A DNA stretch of 64,000 bases from Pseudolabrys sp. (GCA_029980465.1 JARYIJ010000001.1:1612001-1676000), one strand, 5' to 3'. Positions 8,454 to 18,881 are shown, counted from the first letter of the stretch. A program made the numbers and translations. The notes: a model not told the origin generated them from the sequence alone.

Positions 8454-9278
8454 TTATCGCGGCGCGCCGTTGCTGTAGCGCGTGTAGTCGATCTTGAACG
8501 TGCCCGGAGCGGCCTTCGCGGTGGTGTCGAGGTTATAGACCGCCACGGTGGTGTCATAGCCCTGCGGGTCGGTGACGGTCCATTGCTTGAGCTGCATGTC
8601 CTTGGCGCTGAACATCACCATCAGGCGGCTGGTGCCGACGATGGCGTTCTTCTCCTCGACCACCACGGTGACGAACACGTCGTCGGCATAGACGGCGACG
8701 AGGTTGGTGTCCTTGAGCAGGTTGACGTGGTTGGCGAGCAGGAAGCGCAGCGGCGTCTGCGACAGCGGATAGACATCCTGCGTCGCGAGGTTGCGGTCGC
8801 GAACGACGACGGACTGGCCGTCGGCGACGATCTCGATCGGCGAGGGCGGGTCGTATTCGAAGCGCACCTTGCCGGGCTTCTGGATGATGAACTGGCCTTG
8901 CGTGCGCTTGCCGTCGGGCCCGACCTGGACGAACTGGCCGCTCAGGTTCTGGACCGACGACAGGTAATTGTCGACGCGGTCGATGATGCCGCGCTGATCC
9001 ACGGTCAGCGCCGTGGTCGCGCCGGTCTTGCCGAGCAGCGCGGCGAACGGATTGGGCTTGACCGGATCGGCCTGCGCTGGCTGCGGCGCGGGGGTCGTTT
9101 GCGCCGTTTGCGTCGCCGCGGGCGGCGGCGGTGTCGTCGTGCCGGTGACGAGCGGCGCGGCGCGCGGCCGCTCAGCCGGCAACGGCACCTGACCTTGGCC
9201 CTGGATCTGGGCCGCGGCGGGCAGCGCGCATCCGGCGAACAGTGCCGCGATCACAGCCTTGCGGCCGAAAACTCTCAT
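8454..9278 (-). CDS. lolA: Outer-membrane lipoprotein carrier protein LolA
   Basis: 274 residues. A Sec signal peptide (about 1-23, ending AAAQ) is followed by a proline, alanine and threonine-rich linker to residue 75, then the LolA barrel (from about 80). LolA ferries lipoproteins through the periplasm from LolCDE to the outer membrane. Family marks include LSGQFVQVGPDGKRTQGQF, PGKVRFEYDPPSP and a late GYDTTVAVYNL. The start has a GGAG ribosome site 8 bases upstream. It follows ftsK by 97 bases, a conserved neighbourhood in rhizobia. The linker makes it longer than the roughly 200 residues of gammaproteobacterial LolA. Confidence 0.9.
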   Translation of the reverse strand: MRVFGRKAVIAALFAGCALPAAAQIQGQGQVPLPAERPRAAPLVTGTTTPPPPAATQTAQTTPAPQPAQADPVKPNPFAALLGKTGATTALTVDQRGIIDRVDNYLSSVQNLSGQFVQVGPDGKRTQGQFIIQKPGKVRFEYDPPSPIEIVADGQSVVVRDRNLATQDVYPLSQTPLRFLLANHVNLLKDTNLVAVYADDVFVTVVVEEKNAIVGTSRLMVMFSAKDMQLKQWTVTDPQGYDTTVAVYNLDTTAKAAPGTFKIDYTRYSNGAPR

Positions 9279-9375
9279 ATCGATCTCCGCTTGCGCCCCG
9301 CGTTCACCTACGCGGCCGCTATGGCGATTTCGCGACGCCCGGCCACACCCGACTTAACGGGCTGGGCCACGATTC

Positions 9376-11838
9376 TCAATACCGCTCGTCCGGGGCTTCG
9401 CCGATGAGGATCTCGCGTTTTCCGGCGTGGTTGGCCTGGCCGACCACGCCCTCGGCCTCCATCCGCTCCATGAGCGAGGCGGCGCGGTTGTAGCCGATCT
9501 GCAGCCGGCGCTGGATGTAGCTGGTCGAGGCCTTGCGGTCGCGCCGCACGATGGCGACGGCCTGTTCGTAGAGGTCGCCGGCGCCCTCGGTGCCCATCGC
9601 CGAGGCGTCGAACACGCTGCCGCCGTCCTCGTCCTCTTCCTCGGTCGAGGCGGTGACCTCCTCGAGATACTGCGGCTGGCCCTGCGACTTGAGGTGGCGC
9701 ACCACCTTCTCGACTTCGTCATCGGATACGAACGGGCCGTGGACGCGGCTGATGCGGCCGCCGCCGGCCATGTAGAGCATGTCGCCCTGGCCGAGCAGCT
9801 GCTCGGCGCCCTGCTCGCCGAGGATGGTGCGGCTGTCGATTTTCGACGTGACCTGGAAGGAGATGCGGGTCGGGAAGTTGGCCTTGATAGTGCCGGTGAT
9901 GACGTCGACCGACGGACGCTGCGTCGCGAGGATGACGTGGATGCCGGCGGCGCGCGCCATCTGCGCGAGGCGCTGAATGGCGCCTTCGATGTCCTTGCCG
10001 GCGACCATCATCAGGTCGGCCATCTCGTCGACCACGACGACGATGTAGGGCAGCGTGTCGAGGTCGAGCTCTTCCTTCTCGTAGATCGCTTCGCCGCTCT
10101 CCTTATCGTAGCCGGTATGCACGGTACGCGTGAGCTGCTCGCCCTTCGCCTTCGCCTCGGCGACGCGCATGTTGTAGCCGTCGATGTTGCGAACGCCGAG
10201 CTTCGACATCTTCTTGTAGCGGCCTTCCATCTCGCGCACCGCCCACTTGAGCGCGACCACCGCCTTCTTCGGATCGGTGACGACCGGCGTGAGCAGATGC
10301 GGAATGCCTTCGTAGACCGACAGCTCGAGCATCTTCGGATCGACCATGATAAGCCGGCACTGGTCGGGCCGCAGCTTGTAGAGCAGGCTGAGCAGCATGG
10401 TATTGATGGCGACTGACTTGCCCGAGCCGGTGGTGCCGGCAATTAGTAGATGCGGCATGCGGGCGAGATCGACGATCACCGGCTCGCCGCCGATGGTCTT
10501 GCCGAGGCAGAGCGGTAGCTTGGCCGAGGTATCGGTATATTCCTTGCTCGAGAGCTGCTCGCGGAAATAGACTTTTTCTCGGGTCGGGTTCGGCAATTCG
10601 ATGCCGATGGCGTTGCGGCCCGACACGACGGCGACGCGCGCCGACACCGCGCTCATCGAGCGCGCGATATCGTCGGCCAGGCCGATGACGCGCGACGACT
10701 TGATGCCCGGCGCCGGCTCGAGCTCGTACAGTGTGACGACCGGCCCCGGCCGCGCATTGATGATCTCGCCCTTGACGCCGAAATCGCCGAGCACGCTTTC
10801 GAGCGCGGTGGCGTTGGTCTGGATCTGGTCGGCGCTCAACGTCTGTCCCGTCTGTTTCGTCTTGGCGAGCAGATCGAGCGACGGCAGCACGTAACCGTTG
10901 CCTGCGCGGCGCGCGGGGGCGCGGGTCGCGACCTTGCGCGGGCGCGCCGGCGCTTCGTCATTCCCTGCCTCGTCGTCGTCTTCAATGTCGGGCGCAAGCG
11001 GCGCCACGGGCCGGTCGACGCGCACGGTCGGCGCGGCGCGGGCGGCGCCGAAATTCGGCTCGACGCGTTCGCCGCGCGGCAGCGTGGTGGCGGCCGCCAT
11101 CGGCTGACGCGGCGACCGGCGCAGCAGCAGCCCGATCCGCGCCCTGGCGCTCAGGAGCGCATGCGTGACCATTCCGAGCGAGAAGAAGCCCTCGCGGCTC
11201 TCATCGTCGCCTTCATCCTCGGCATCTTCCTCTTCGTCGTCGTCCTCGTTGGAGACACGGGCCTGTCGCTCCGGCAACCGCACGCCGGCGGCAAAGACGA
11301 ACAGCGCGAGCGTGACGGCGAGCAGCACCAGCGACAGCATCGCGACAGTGAAGCCGTGCAGCGACAGGCCGAACCAGGCAAACACACTGAGCAGGGCATC
11401 GCCGAACACGCCGCCGAGCCCGGTCGGCAGCGGCCAGTGTGCGGTGCGCGGCAGGCAGGATGTGAACGCCGCGGCGGCCAGCATGGCGGGGAGCCACATC
11501 GCAATCCGCCAGCGCGACGTCATCGGGCGATGCGACAACAGACGCCATCCCGCGAGTCCGATTGGAAGAATGATGGTCGCAGAAGCGATGCCGAACAGTT
11601 GCATCAACAGGTCGGATGCGACCGCGCCCGCCGTGCCGAGCAGGTTGTGCACTGGCATGTTGGTGGCGTGACTGAGCGAAGGGTCCTGCACGGACCAGGT
11701 CGCCAGCGCGACGGCGGAGATCAAAGCAAGCGTCAGCAGCACGAGCCCGGCCATTTCGCTCAGCCGCCGCCACAGAATCTCGCGGAAGTGATCCGAGATG
11801 AAAGCCACGGCATCGAGACTGCGGTCGATCGCTGACAT
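9376..11838 (-). CDS. ftsK: DNA translocase FtsK
   Basis: 820 residues. An N-terminal membrane domain of about four hydrophobic helices (20-190) is followed by a linker, the RecA-like motor and a C-terminal gamma winged helix. Walker A is GTTGSGKS at about 467-474, with the FtsK marks PHLLIAG and IVVVVDEMADLMM. The gamma domain (about 755-815, SYIQRRLQIGYNRAASLMERME) is expected to read the KOPS/FRS polar sequences. The protein pumps DNA at the septum to help dimer resolution at dif. The linker has a strongly acidic run near residues 197-216 (EDDDEEEDAEDEGDDE). It sits 58 bases after the aminotransferase gene and before lolA. Confidence 0.97.
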   Translation of the reverse strand: MSAIDRSLDAVAFISDHFREILWRRLSEMAGLVLLTLALISAVALATWSVQDPSLSHATNMPVHNLLGTAGAVASDLLMQLFGIASATIILPIGLAGWRLLSHRPMTSRWRIAMWLPAMLAAAAFTSCLPRTAHWPLPTGLGGVFGDALLSVFAWFGLSLHGFTVAMLSLVLLAVTLALFVFAAGVRLPERQARVSNEDDDEEEDAEDEGDDESREGFFSLGMVTHALLSARARIGLLLRRSPRQPMAAATTLPRGERVEPNFGAARAAPTVRVDRPVAPLAPDIEDDDEAGNDEAPARPRKVATRAPARRAGNGYVLPSLDLLAKTKQTGQTLSADQIQTNATALESVLGDFGVKGEIINARPGPVVTLYELEPAPGIKSSRVIGLADDIARSMSAVSARVAVVSGRNAIGIELPNPTREKVYFREQLSSKEYTDTSAKLPLCLGKTIGGEPVIVDLARMPHLLIAGTTGSGKSVAINTMLLSLLYKLRPDQCRLIMVDPKMLELSVYEGIPHLLTPVVTDPKKAVVALKWAVREMEGRYKKMSKLGVRNIDGYNMRVAEAKAKGEQLTRTVHTGYDKESGEAIYEKEELDLDTLPYIVVVVDEMADLMMVAGKDIEGAIQRLAQMARAAGIHVILATQRPSVDVITGTIKANFPTRISFQVTSKIDSRTILGEQGAEQLLGQGDMLYMAGGGRISRVHGPFVSDDEVEKVVRHLKSQGQPQYLEEVTASTEEEDEDGGSVFDASAMGTEGAGDLYEQAVAIVRRDRKASTSYIQRRLQIGYNRAASLMERMEAEGVVGQANHAGKREILIGEAPDERY

Positions 11839-11896
11839 CAGGCGTATCCTCGCCGTCGCAAAATCCTGTCAAAAACGAAATCGGTCATGAACGGCA

Positions 11897-13126
11897 TCAC
11901 CCGAACAACGCGACGAGCCGATGCAGAGCCTCGGCGGTCGCGTCCTTGTTCTGCACCATCGCCACGCGGATATAGCCTTCGCCCGGGTTCGAGCCGTCGG
12001 CCTGGTCGCGCGCGAGATAGCGTCCCGGCACGACGCGCACGCCCGCTTCCTTCCAGAGTTTTTTCGTCACGGCTTCGCTGGTGCCGTAGGCGCTCATGTC
12101 GAGCCACAGAAAGAAGCCGCCGGCCGGCCGCTTGTAGCCGTAACGATCGCCGATGATCTGGTCGGCGAGATCGAATTTGGCGTTGTAAAGCCGCCGGTTC
12201 TCCTCGACGTGCGTTTCATCGTTATAGGCCGCGGCGGCGACCTGCTGCAGCGCGACCGGAACCTGCGGCGCGGCGACGTTGCGCAGTTCGAGAAAGGCGG
12301 CGAGGAATTTGTCGTCGCCGGCGGCGAAGCCGACGCGCAAGCCCGGCAGGCTCGACCGCTTCGACAGCGAGTGGAATGCGACTGTGTTGGCGTAGCCAGG
12401 TCCGGCGGCTTCGAGAATGCCGTGCGGCCGCGCCGCGGTGTTGTAGATCTCGCTGTAGCACTCGTCGGAGAAGATCAGGAAGCCGAAGCGGCGGGCGAGC
12501 GCGACGAGACGCTTGAGATAATCGAGACCGGCGACCGCGCCCTGCGGGTTGGACGGCGAGGCGAGATAGATCGCGACGGTGCGCGCCCAGGTCGTCTCGG
12601 CAACAGCATCGAGATCGGGCAGGAAGTTCGTCGCTTCGGTGGCCGGCAGATAGACCGGTTCGCATCCCGCGGCCGCCGCGGCCGCCGAATAGACGGCGTA
12701 GAACGGATTGGGGATCAGCATGGCCGGCAAGACGCCGGATTTGCCTGGCCGCGGCGCGACGAAACGATTGGCCGCGAGCGCCGAGAGGAACAGGCCCTCG
12801 CGCGTGCCGGCCAGCACCAGCACGTTTCTGTCGGGGTCGATCGGTTGCGGCAGCGCGTAGCGGCGGCCAAGCCATTGCGCGACGGCGGCGCGAAACGGGT
12901 CGCTGCCCTTGTTGGCGGGATAACGGCCGAAGGCGGCGAGATTGGCGGCGAGCACCGGTCCGACGAAGCCGGGGATCGGGTGCTGCGGCTCGCCGACCGA
13001 GAGATTGATGACCGGCTTGCCCGGTTCGATGCCCGCGATCAGTTCGGTCAGCCGCACGAAGGGCGAGCGGCCGCCGGCCGGAGCGGCCGGAACGGAAACG
13101 TCGTGCTGGGCGGTCATTTGCGACAT
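11897..13126 (-). CDS. Class I/II aminotransferase, DapC-like
   Basis: 409 residues from the ATG at 13126; starts at 13117 or 13159 are possible. It is a fold-type I PLP enzyme: INLSVGEPQHP near the N-terminus, SPSNPQGAVAG around the cofactor, and the Schiff-base lysine in HSLSKRSSLPGLRVG. The sequence resembles the succinyl-diaminopimelate aminotransferase (DapC) group of alphaproteobacteria, which would place it in lysine and peptidoglycan precursor synthesis. The position directly upstream of ftsK fits that, but substrate cannot be fixed from sequence. A TTAA-N7-TTAA site lies 61 bases upstream. Confidence 0.85.
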   Translation of the reverse strand: MSQMTAQHDVSVPAAPAGGRSPFVRLTELIAGIEPGKPVINLSVGEPQHPIPGFVGPVLAANLAAFGRYPANKGSDPFRAAVAQWLGRRYALPQPIDPDRNVLVLAGTREGLFLSALAANRFVAPRPGKSGVLPAMLIPNPFYAVYSAAAAAAGCEPVYLPATEATNFLPDLDAVAETTWARTVAIYLASPSNPQGAVAGLDYLKRLVALARRFGFLIFSDECYSEIYNTAARPHGILEAAGPGYANTVAFHSLSKRSSLPGLRVGFAAGDDKFLAAFLELRNVAAPQVPVALQQVAAAAYNDETHVEENRRLYNAKFDLADQIIGDRYGYKRPAGGFFLWLDMSAYGTSEAVTKKLWKEAGVRVVPGRYLARDQADGSNPGEGYIRVAMVQNKDATAEALHRLVALFG

Positions 13127-13186
13127 GCGGAAAAGCTCACGGGACGCGCCCGCGCACACTGTTTCCTCACCATAATGTCGGCGAGG

Positions 13187-13201
13187 TTAAGACCCGATTA
13201 A
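13187..13201. promoter_or_regulatory. Candidate CtrA-binding site (TTAA-N7-TTAA) upstream of the aminotransferase-ftsK-lolA run
   Basis: TTAA at 13187-13190 and TTAA at 13198-13201 flank seven bases (GACCCGA), matching the CtrA core consensus. It lies 61 bases upstream of the aminotransferase ATG at 13126, a promoter-like distance. Control of ftsK by the cell cycle would make sense and is a known theme in alphaproteobacteria, but here it is a prediction. Confidence 0.5.
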
Positions 13202-13254
13202 CCAATCAGGTCTGGCCGGGTGCGCCACGGTGCCCGTGCGCACGATGCCCATGC

Positions 13255-13295
13255 AAAAAAGGGGAGGCCCCCGGCTCTTGCGAACCGGAGGCCTC
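13255..13295 (-). terminator. Rho-independent terminator after the glnK-amtB operons
   Basis: On the minus strand an 11-base stem (GAGGCCTCCGG with CCGGGGGCCTC, one G-T pair) encloses a 10-base loop and is followed by CCCC and six T residues. It lies about 50 bases past the amtB1 stop, so it ends transcription from the ammonium-transport genes before the aminotransferase region. Confidence 0.85.
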
Positions 13296-13344
13296 GACGG
13301 AAGGGACAGTGCCGGGTTTCCGCCCCTACCGCTAGCTGAGCGGC

Positions 13345-14769
13345 TTACTGGACCGCCTCGCCGTGCAACGCGACGTCGAGACCCTCGCGTTCAGCCTCTT
13401 CCGAGACGCGCAGCCCGATGACGGCCTTGACGATGAACAGGATGATCAGCGTCGCCACGGCGTCGTAGATCAGCGTACCGAGGATGCCGTAGATCTGGAT
13501 CAGCACCTGCCCGGCATTGCCGTCGATCAGGCCCGAACCGGCGCTGTTGATCGCCTTCTCGGCGAACACGCCGGTGAGCAGCGCCCCGACCATGCCGCCG
13601 ACCGCGTGGACGCCGAACGCGTCGAGCGAGTCGTCGTAGCCGAACATGTGCTTGAGGCTAGTGGCGCCCCAGTAGCAGACGACGCCCGCGGCGATGCCGA
13701 TCACGAGCGCGCCGGTGGGGGCGACAAAGCCCGAGGCCGGCGTGATGGCGACGAGGCCGGCGACCGCGCCGGAGCAGATGCCGAGCACGGACGGTTTGCC
13801 TCTCAGCGTCCACTCGGCGAACATCCAGGCTAGCGCGGCGGCTGCGGTCGCGATCTGGGTGACGGCCATCGCCATGCCGGCGGTCTGGTTGGCGGCCACG
13901 GCTGAACCGGCGTTGAAGCCGAACCAGCCGACCCACAGCAGCGAGGCGCCGATCATGGTGAGCACGAGATTGTGCGGCGCCATGTTCTCGGTGCCGAGGC
14001 CCTTGCGCTTGCCGAGCACGAGCGCGCACATCAGGCCGGCCACGCCGGCGTTGATGTGAACGACGGTGCCGCCGGCGAAGTCGAGCACGCCGAGACCGCC
14101 GAGCCAGCCGCCGCCCCACACCCAGTGCGCGATCGGCGCGTAGACGAACAGCGACCACAGGCCCATGAACCACAGCATCGCCGAGAACTTCATGCGGTCG
14201 GCGAAGGCGCCGGCGATCAGCGCCGGCGTGATGATCGCGAAGGTCATCTGGAAGCACATGTAGACCGACTCGGGGATCGTCGCCGCCAGCGGGCTGACGA
14301 CGTTCGTGCCCATGCCATTCAATAGAAAGCGCGACATGCCGCCGAGATACGGCCCGCCATCGGTGAAGGCCCAGCTATAGCCGACCACCATCCAGAGCAC
14401 CGTGACGAGGCAGGTGATGGCGAAGCTCTGCATCACCGTCGCCAGCACGTTCTTCTTGCGCACCATGCCGCCGTAGAAAAGCGCAAGGCCGGGGATGGTC
14501 ATCATCAACACCAGCGCCATCGAGGTGAGCATCCAGGCGGTGTCACCGGAATCGGTCTTGCAGTCTTTGAGGACCGGCGGCTTGGCGGTCGCATCGCAAA
14601 CCGGCGGCGCGGCAGGCGCGGCCGGAGCCGCGGCGGGCGCCGCCGCCGGAGCGGGCGCAGTGGTCTGCGCGTAAGACGTGCCGGCGGGCGACACGGTCAA
14701 AAACAGTCCCAGGGCGACTCCGAGCGCGAGCGTAACAAGGCCCGCACGGGAGAACTTCTTCAGCGACAT
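13345..14769 (-). CDS. amtB: Ammonium transporter AmtB (copy 1)
   Basis: 474 residues. An N-terminal signal-like segment (to about 35) is followed by an alanine- and proline-rich stretch to residue 57, then the Amt core with about 11 membrane helices. The twin pore histidines are visible in GGTVVHINAGVAG and AFGVHAVGG. The conserved ALFYGGMVRKKNVL opens helix 2. The channel conducts ammonium across the inner membrane and is blocked by GlnK when nitrogen is plentiful. A clear AGGAG lies 6 bases before the ATG. It is the second gene of a glnK1-amtB1 operon that ends at the terminator at 13255-13295. A second, diverged AmtB lies at 15405-16730. Confidence 0.97.
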   Translation of the reverse strand: MSLKKFSRAGLVTLALGVALGLFLTVSPAGTSYAQTTAPAPAAAPAAAPAAPAAPPVCDATAKPPVLKDCKTDSGDTAWMLTSMALVLMMTIPGLALFYGGMVRKKNVLATVMQSFAITCLVTVLWMVVGYSWAFTDGGPYLGGMSRFLLNGMGTNVVSPLAATIPESVYMCFQMTFAIITPALIAGAFADRMKFSAMLWFMGLWSLFVYAPIAHWVWGGGWLGGLGVLDFAGGTVVHINAGVAGLMCALVLGKRKGLGTENMAPHNLVLTMIGASLLWVGWFGFNAGSAVAANQTAGMAMAVTQIATAAAALAWMFAEWTLRGKPSVLGICSGAVAGLVAITPASGFVAPTGALVIGIAAGVVCYWGATSLKHMFGYDDSLDAFGVHAVGGMVGALLTGVFAEKAINSAGSGLIDGNAGQVLIQIYGILGTLIYDAVATLIILFIVKAVIGLRVSEEAEREGLDVALHGEAVQ

Positions 14770-14799
14770 GATCTTCTCCTGTCCGTAAATCGTTGCGGG

Positions 14800-15300
<501 letters not shown>

Positions 15301-15404
15301 TCAGACCCGCGCGCGGCCGGACACAAATGATGCCGCGGTGTGCCGCACAAAGCGGCGTCGGCGCTGCACATAAATTGAGCAACTACCGCTGCCGAAGCAG
15401 AGCG

Positions 15405-16730
15405 CTATTGCAGCGCTTCGCCGTGCATCGAGACGTCGAGCCCTTCGCGCTCCTGCATCTCGGTGACGCGCAGCGGGATGAAGGCGCCGATCAGCTTGAA
15501 GATGAGATAGGTCGCGACGCCGGACCACAGCACGGTGACGGCCACGCCGTAGCATTGGATCAGGAGCTGCTTCGGATTGCCCTCGATCAATCCGGCGACG
15601 CCGTGCGGCAGATCCGGGCTTGCCGACAGCGCCGCGGTCGCGAACACGCCGGCGAGCAGCGTACCGGTCACACCGCCGATGCCGTGCACGCCGAACACGT
15701 CGAGCGAGTCGTCATAGCCGAACTTCAGCTTGAGCTTGGTGCAGGCCCAGAAGCAAATGAGACCGGCGACGATGCCGATGGCGATGCCGTGCATCGGCAG
15801 GACGAAGCCGGAGGCCGGCGTGATGGTGCCGAGGCCGGCGACCGCGCCGGAGATCATGCCGAGCACCGACGGCTTGCCGCGCGTCCACCACTCGAGCGCC
15901 GTCCAGGTCAGCGCGCCGGCGCAGGCCGCGAGATGGGTGACGACGATGGCCATCACCGCGCGCGGCGTCGCGCCGAGCGCCGAGCCGCCGTTGAAGCCGA
16001 ACCAGCCGACCCACAACAGGCCGGTGCCGATCACTGCCAGCGACAGGTCGAACGGCGCGAGATTCTCGTGGCCGTAGCCGCGCCGCGTGCCAAGGACGTA
16101 CGCGCCGACCAGCCCGGCGATGCCGGCGTTGATGTGGACGACGGTGCCGCCGGCGAAGTCGATCACGCCGGCCGCACCGAGGAAGCCGCCACCCCATACC
16201 CAGTGCGCGATCGGCACATAGACAACGAAGAGCCACAGCACGCAGAAGGCGACGAAGGCGGAAAACCGCATGCGATCCGCCACGCCACCGGCCACCAGCG
16301 CGACGGTGATGATCGCGAAGGTCATCTGGTAGAGCATGAACAGGCTCTCGGGAATCGTCTTCGCGAACGGCGAGATCGAATTGAGCGCGAGGCCGTGCAG
16401 GAACAGGCGGCTGATCGAGCCGATCACCGCGCCGCCGCCGGTGAAGGTGAGCGAGTAGCCGGCGACGACCCAGAGCAGCGACACGATGAAGGTCGCGGCC
16501 AGCGATTGCGCCATGGTGGCGAGCACGTTCTTCTTGCGCACCATGCCGGCGTAGAACAGGGCAAGGCCCGGGATCGTCATCATCAGGACGAGCGCGGTCG
16601 CGGCGATCATCCAGGCGGTATCGGCGCCGTCGATCCTGGCGGTGGCGGTCTGCGCCGCGGCGGGACCCGATACGAGCACAAGCGAAACAGCCGCCATGCG
16701 GACGCGGCGGCAGGGCAGGTTGAACGTCAT
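15405..16730 (-). CDS. amtB: Ammonium transporter AmtB (copy 2)
   Basis: 441 residues: a signal peptide (about 1-26, ending AAAQ), then the Amt core. The pore histidines are in GGTVVHINAGIAG and VFGVHGIGG, and ALFYAGMVRKKNVL marks helix 2. A GGGGGA ribosome site precedes the ATG. It follows its own glnK copy by 44 bases, forming a complete glnK2-amtB2 pair. It lacks the long alanine-proline linker seen in copy 1 and carries many substitutions, so the two pairs are old paralogues rather than a recent duplication. The pair is followed by a 266-base gap with the promoter for glnK1. Confidence 0.97.
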   Translation of the reverse strand: MTFNLPCRRVRMAAVSLVLVSGPAAAQTATARIDGADTAWMIAATALVLMMTIPGLALFYAGMVRKKNVLATMAQSLAATFIVSLLWVVAGYSLTFTGGGAVIGSISRLFLHGLALNSISPFAKTIPESLFMLYQMTFAIITVALVAGGVADRMRFSAFVAFCVLWLFVVYVPIAHWVWGGGFLGAAGVIDFAGGTVVHINAGIAGLVGAYVLGTRRGYGHENLAPFDLSLAVIGTGLLWVGWFGFNGGSALGATPRAVMAIVVTHLAACAGALTWTALEWWTRGKPSVLGMISGAVAGLGTITPASGFVLPMHGIAIGIVAGLICFWACTKLKLKFGYDDSLDVFGVHGIGGVTGTLLAGVFATAALSASPDLPHGVAGLIEGNPKQLLIQCYGVAVTVLWSGVATYLIFKLIGAFIPLRVTEMQEREGLDVSMHGEALQ

Positions 16731-16774
16731 AAATCCCCCGGCTCTCGCAAGCGGCTTGCGAGCAAGGTCACGCG

Positions 16775-17164
<390 letters not shown>

Positions 17165-17235
17165 TTAAGCGGCGATTGTCCTTTCAGGCCAGGAGCCTGT
17201 GCAAAACGCAGATCCATTAGGGCAGGGCCTCTGTC

Positions 17236-18015
17236 CTATGGGCCGCGGGCGAGGCCGAGCGATGCGATCAGGCCGGGCAGGCGCTTGCGCACCGCGCCGC
17301 GGCTCATGCCGGGCGCCAGCCTCGGATCGTAAAGCAGGGTCAGCAGCGCGCGGTCATAGACGTCGAGATAGCCGACGGAGCGATGCTGATTCAGCATGGT
17401 CCAGGGATTGTGCTGGTCGTGATTCGACAGGCCGAAGGCGTGCAGTAGCTCATGATAGGCGCAGTCGAGGAACACGCGGTCGCCCTTGTCGGCGATGATG
17501 AACGAAGTCGAGGTGACGATGACGCCGTCGCTTCGCGAGCGCACGCTGGTCATGCATTGCGGGTCGGTCCTGGCGACGAAGGCGCGCGCCGTCTTGACGC
17601 CGAAAGCACGCACCAGAGCTGACTCGAAATCCTTTTCGTCGATCAGGTGAACGATGATATCGGCATCGTCTTCGTTGGCGATCAACGACACCGCGAGATG
17701 CGGAATCGATCGGCCGTACTCCTCGACGATCGACCGCATCGCCGTGCGGCGATCGACGCTGCCGGTCGAGTCGATGAAGACCGTCACGGCGCGGTCGAAC
17801 CGGCGAATGCCTTTCGGTTTCATGCCGACGCGCAGATCGGCGCCGAACGCCAAGGCCATGAAGCCGCGGATCAGGTCCTGCGAGGTGAACGCCGTATATT
17901 GTGGCGGTGCGTTGACAGGTGCGCCCGCCGGGGCCGGCTGCCTGTCCGAGGCCGCGAATGCGGGCACCGTCAGTGTGACGAGCAAGACGATGACAAATGG
18001 CCGCAGCCGCCGCAT
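17236..18015 (-). CDS. Exported DUF2927-family protein with a zinc-protease-like motif
   Basis: 259 residues. The ATG at 18015 overlaps the tesB stop by one base (TAATG), which fixes the start. A signal peptide (about 1-22, ending AFAAS) is followed by a DUF2927-type domain. Near the C-terminal third is HELLHAFGLSNH, which has the HExxHxxGxxxH spacing of metzincin-like zinc proteases. The family is described as a predicted periplasmic or lipoprotein of unknown role. The motif suggests metal-dependent peptidase activity but no substrate can be named. Translational coupling to a thioesterase is odd and may be incidental. Confidence 0.8.
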   Translation of the reverse strand: MRRLRPFVIVLLVTLTVPAFAASDRQPAPAGAPVNAPPQYTAFTSQDLIRGFMALAFGADLRVGMKPKGIRRFDRAVTVFIDSTGSVDRRTAMRSIVEEYGRSIPHLAVSLIANEDDADIIVHLIDEKDFESALVRAFGVKTARAFVARTDPQCMTSVRSRSDGVIVTSTSFIIADKGDRVFLDCAYHELLHAFGLSNHDQHNPWTMLNQHRSVGYLDVYDRALLTLLYDPRLAPGMSRGAVRKRLPGLIASLGLARGP

Positions 18016-18881
18016 TAGTCTTGCGGACGCCGCAGCCGCACGAGGCCTTCCTGCGCGACCGATGCCACCAGCGTGCCGTCGCGGGTAAATACAAGGCCTC
18101 GCGAAAAACCACGGCTGCCATGCAGGTTGGGTGTGTCCTGCGCGTAGAGCAGCCAGTCGTCGGCGCGGAATGGCCGGTGCAGCCACAGCGCATGATCGAG
18201 GCTTGCGGCCATGAAATCCTTCTCGAACAACGTGCGGCCCATCGGCACCAGCGCAGTGTCGAGCAGCGTGAAGTCCGATGCATAAGCGAGCGCGCATTGA
18301 TGGATGGCGGGATCATCCGGCAGTTTTGCAGTGGCGCGAATCCAGACGTGGAAACGCCCGTCCGGATATTTCTTGCCAAGGTAGCGGTCGAACTCGACCG
18401 GCCGTAATTCGATCGGCCGCTCGCGCTCATAATATGAGCGCACCGAGTCCGGCATTTGCGGCAGCAGATTGGCGCGCATCTCGGTGTCGCCCGGCAGGCT
18501 CTCCGGCGGCGGTACCTTCGGCATCGGGACCTGATGGTCGAGCCCGTCCTCGTTCTCGTGGAACGACACGAGCATTGAGAAGATCGGTTGGCCGTGCTGG
18601 CGCGCGGTGACGCGCCGCGTCGTGAAGCTCTTGCCGTCACGCATGCGGTCGACGTCGTAGATGATCGGAACCTTAGGGTCGCCGGGCAGCAGGAAATAGG
18701 CGTGCATCGAATGCGCCAGCCGCCCCTCGACCGTGCGGACCGCCGCGACCAGCGCCTGGCCGATCACCTGGCCGCCGAACACGCGCTGCCAGCCCGATTT
18801 CGGCGAGCGGCCGCGAAACAGGTTGAGGTCGAGCTGTTCGAGATCGAGGATCGACAGCAGATCGGTGATGGCGAGCGACAT
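18015..18881 (-). CDS. tesB: Acyl-CoA thioesterase II (TesB type)
   Basis: 288 residues, the usual TesB length, built from two hot-dog domains. It hydrolyses acyl-CoA to free acid and CoA. Family marks are FRGRSPKSGWQRVFGGQVIGQAL near the N-terminus, HSMHAYFLLPGD, and the C-terminal LDHALWLHRPFRADDWLLY followed by the SRGFSRGLVFTRDGTLVAS end. The catalytic aspartate lies in the ASDFTLLDT segment. It is coupled by a 1-base overlap to the DUF2927 gene downstream. It is divergent from the UbiH-type gene with about 85 bases between starts, a likely shared promoter region. Confidence 0.95.
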   Translation of the reverse strand: MSLAITDLLSILDLEQLDLNLFRGRSPKSGWQRVFGGQVIGQALVAAVRTVEGRLAHSMHAYFLLPGDPKVPIIYDVDRMRDGKSFTTRRVTARQHGQPIFSMLVSFHENEDGLDHQVPMPKVPPPESLPGDTEMRANLLPQMPDSVRSYYERERPIELRPVEFDRYLGKKYPDGRFHVWIRATAKLPDDPAIHQCALAYASDFTLLDTALVPMGRTLFEKDFMAASLDHALWLHRPFRADDWLLYAQDTPNLHGSRGFSRGLVFTRDGTLVASVAQEGLVRLRRPQD

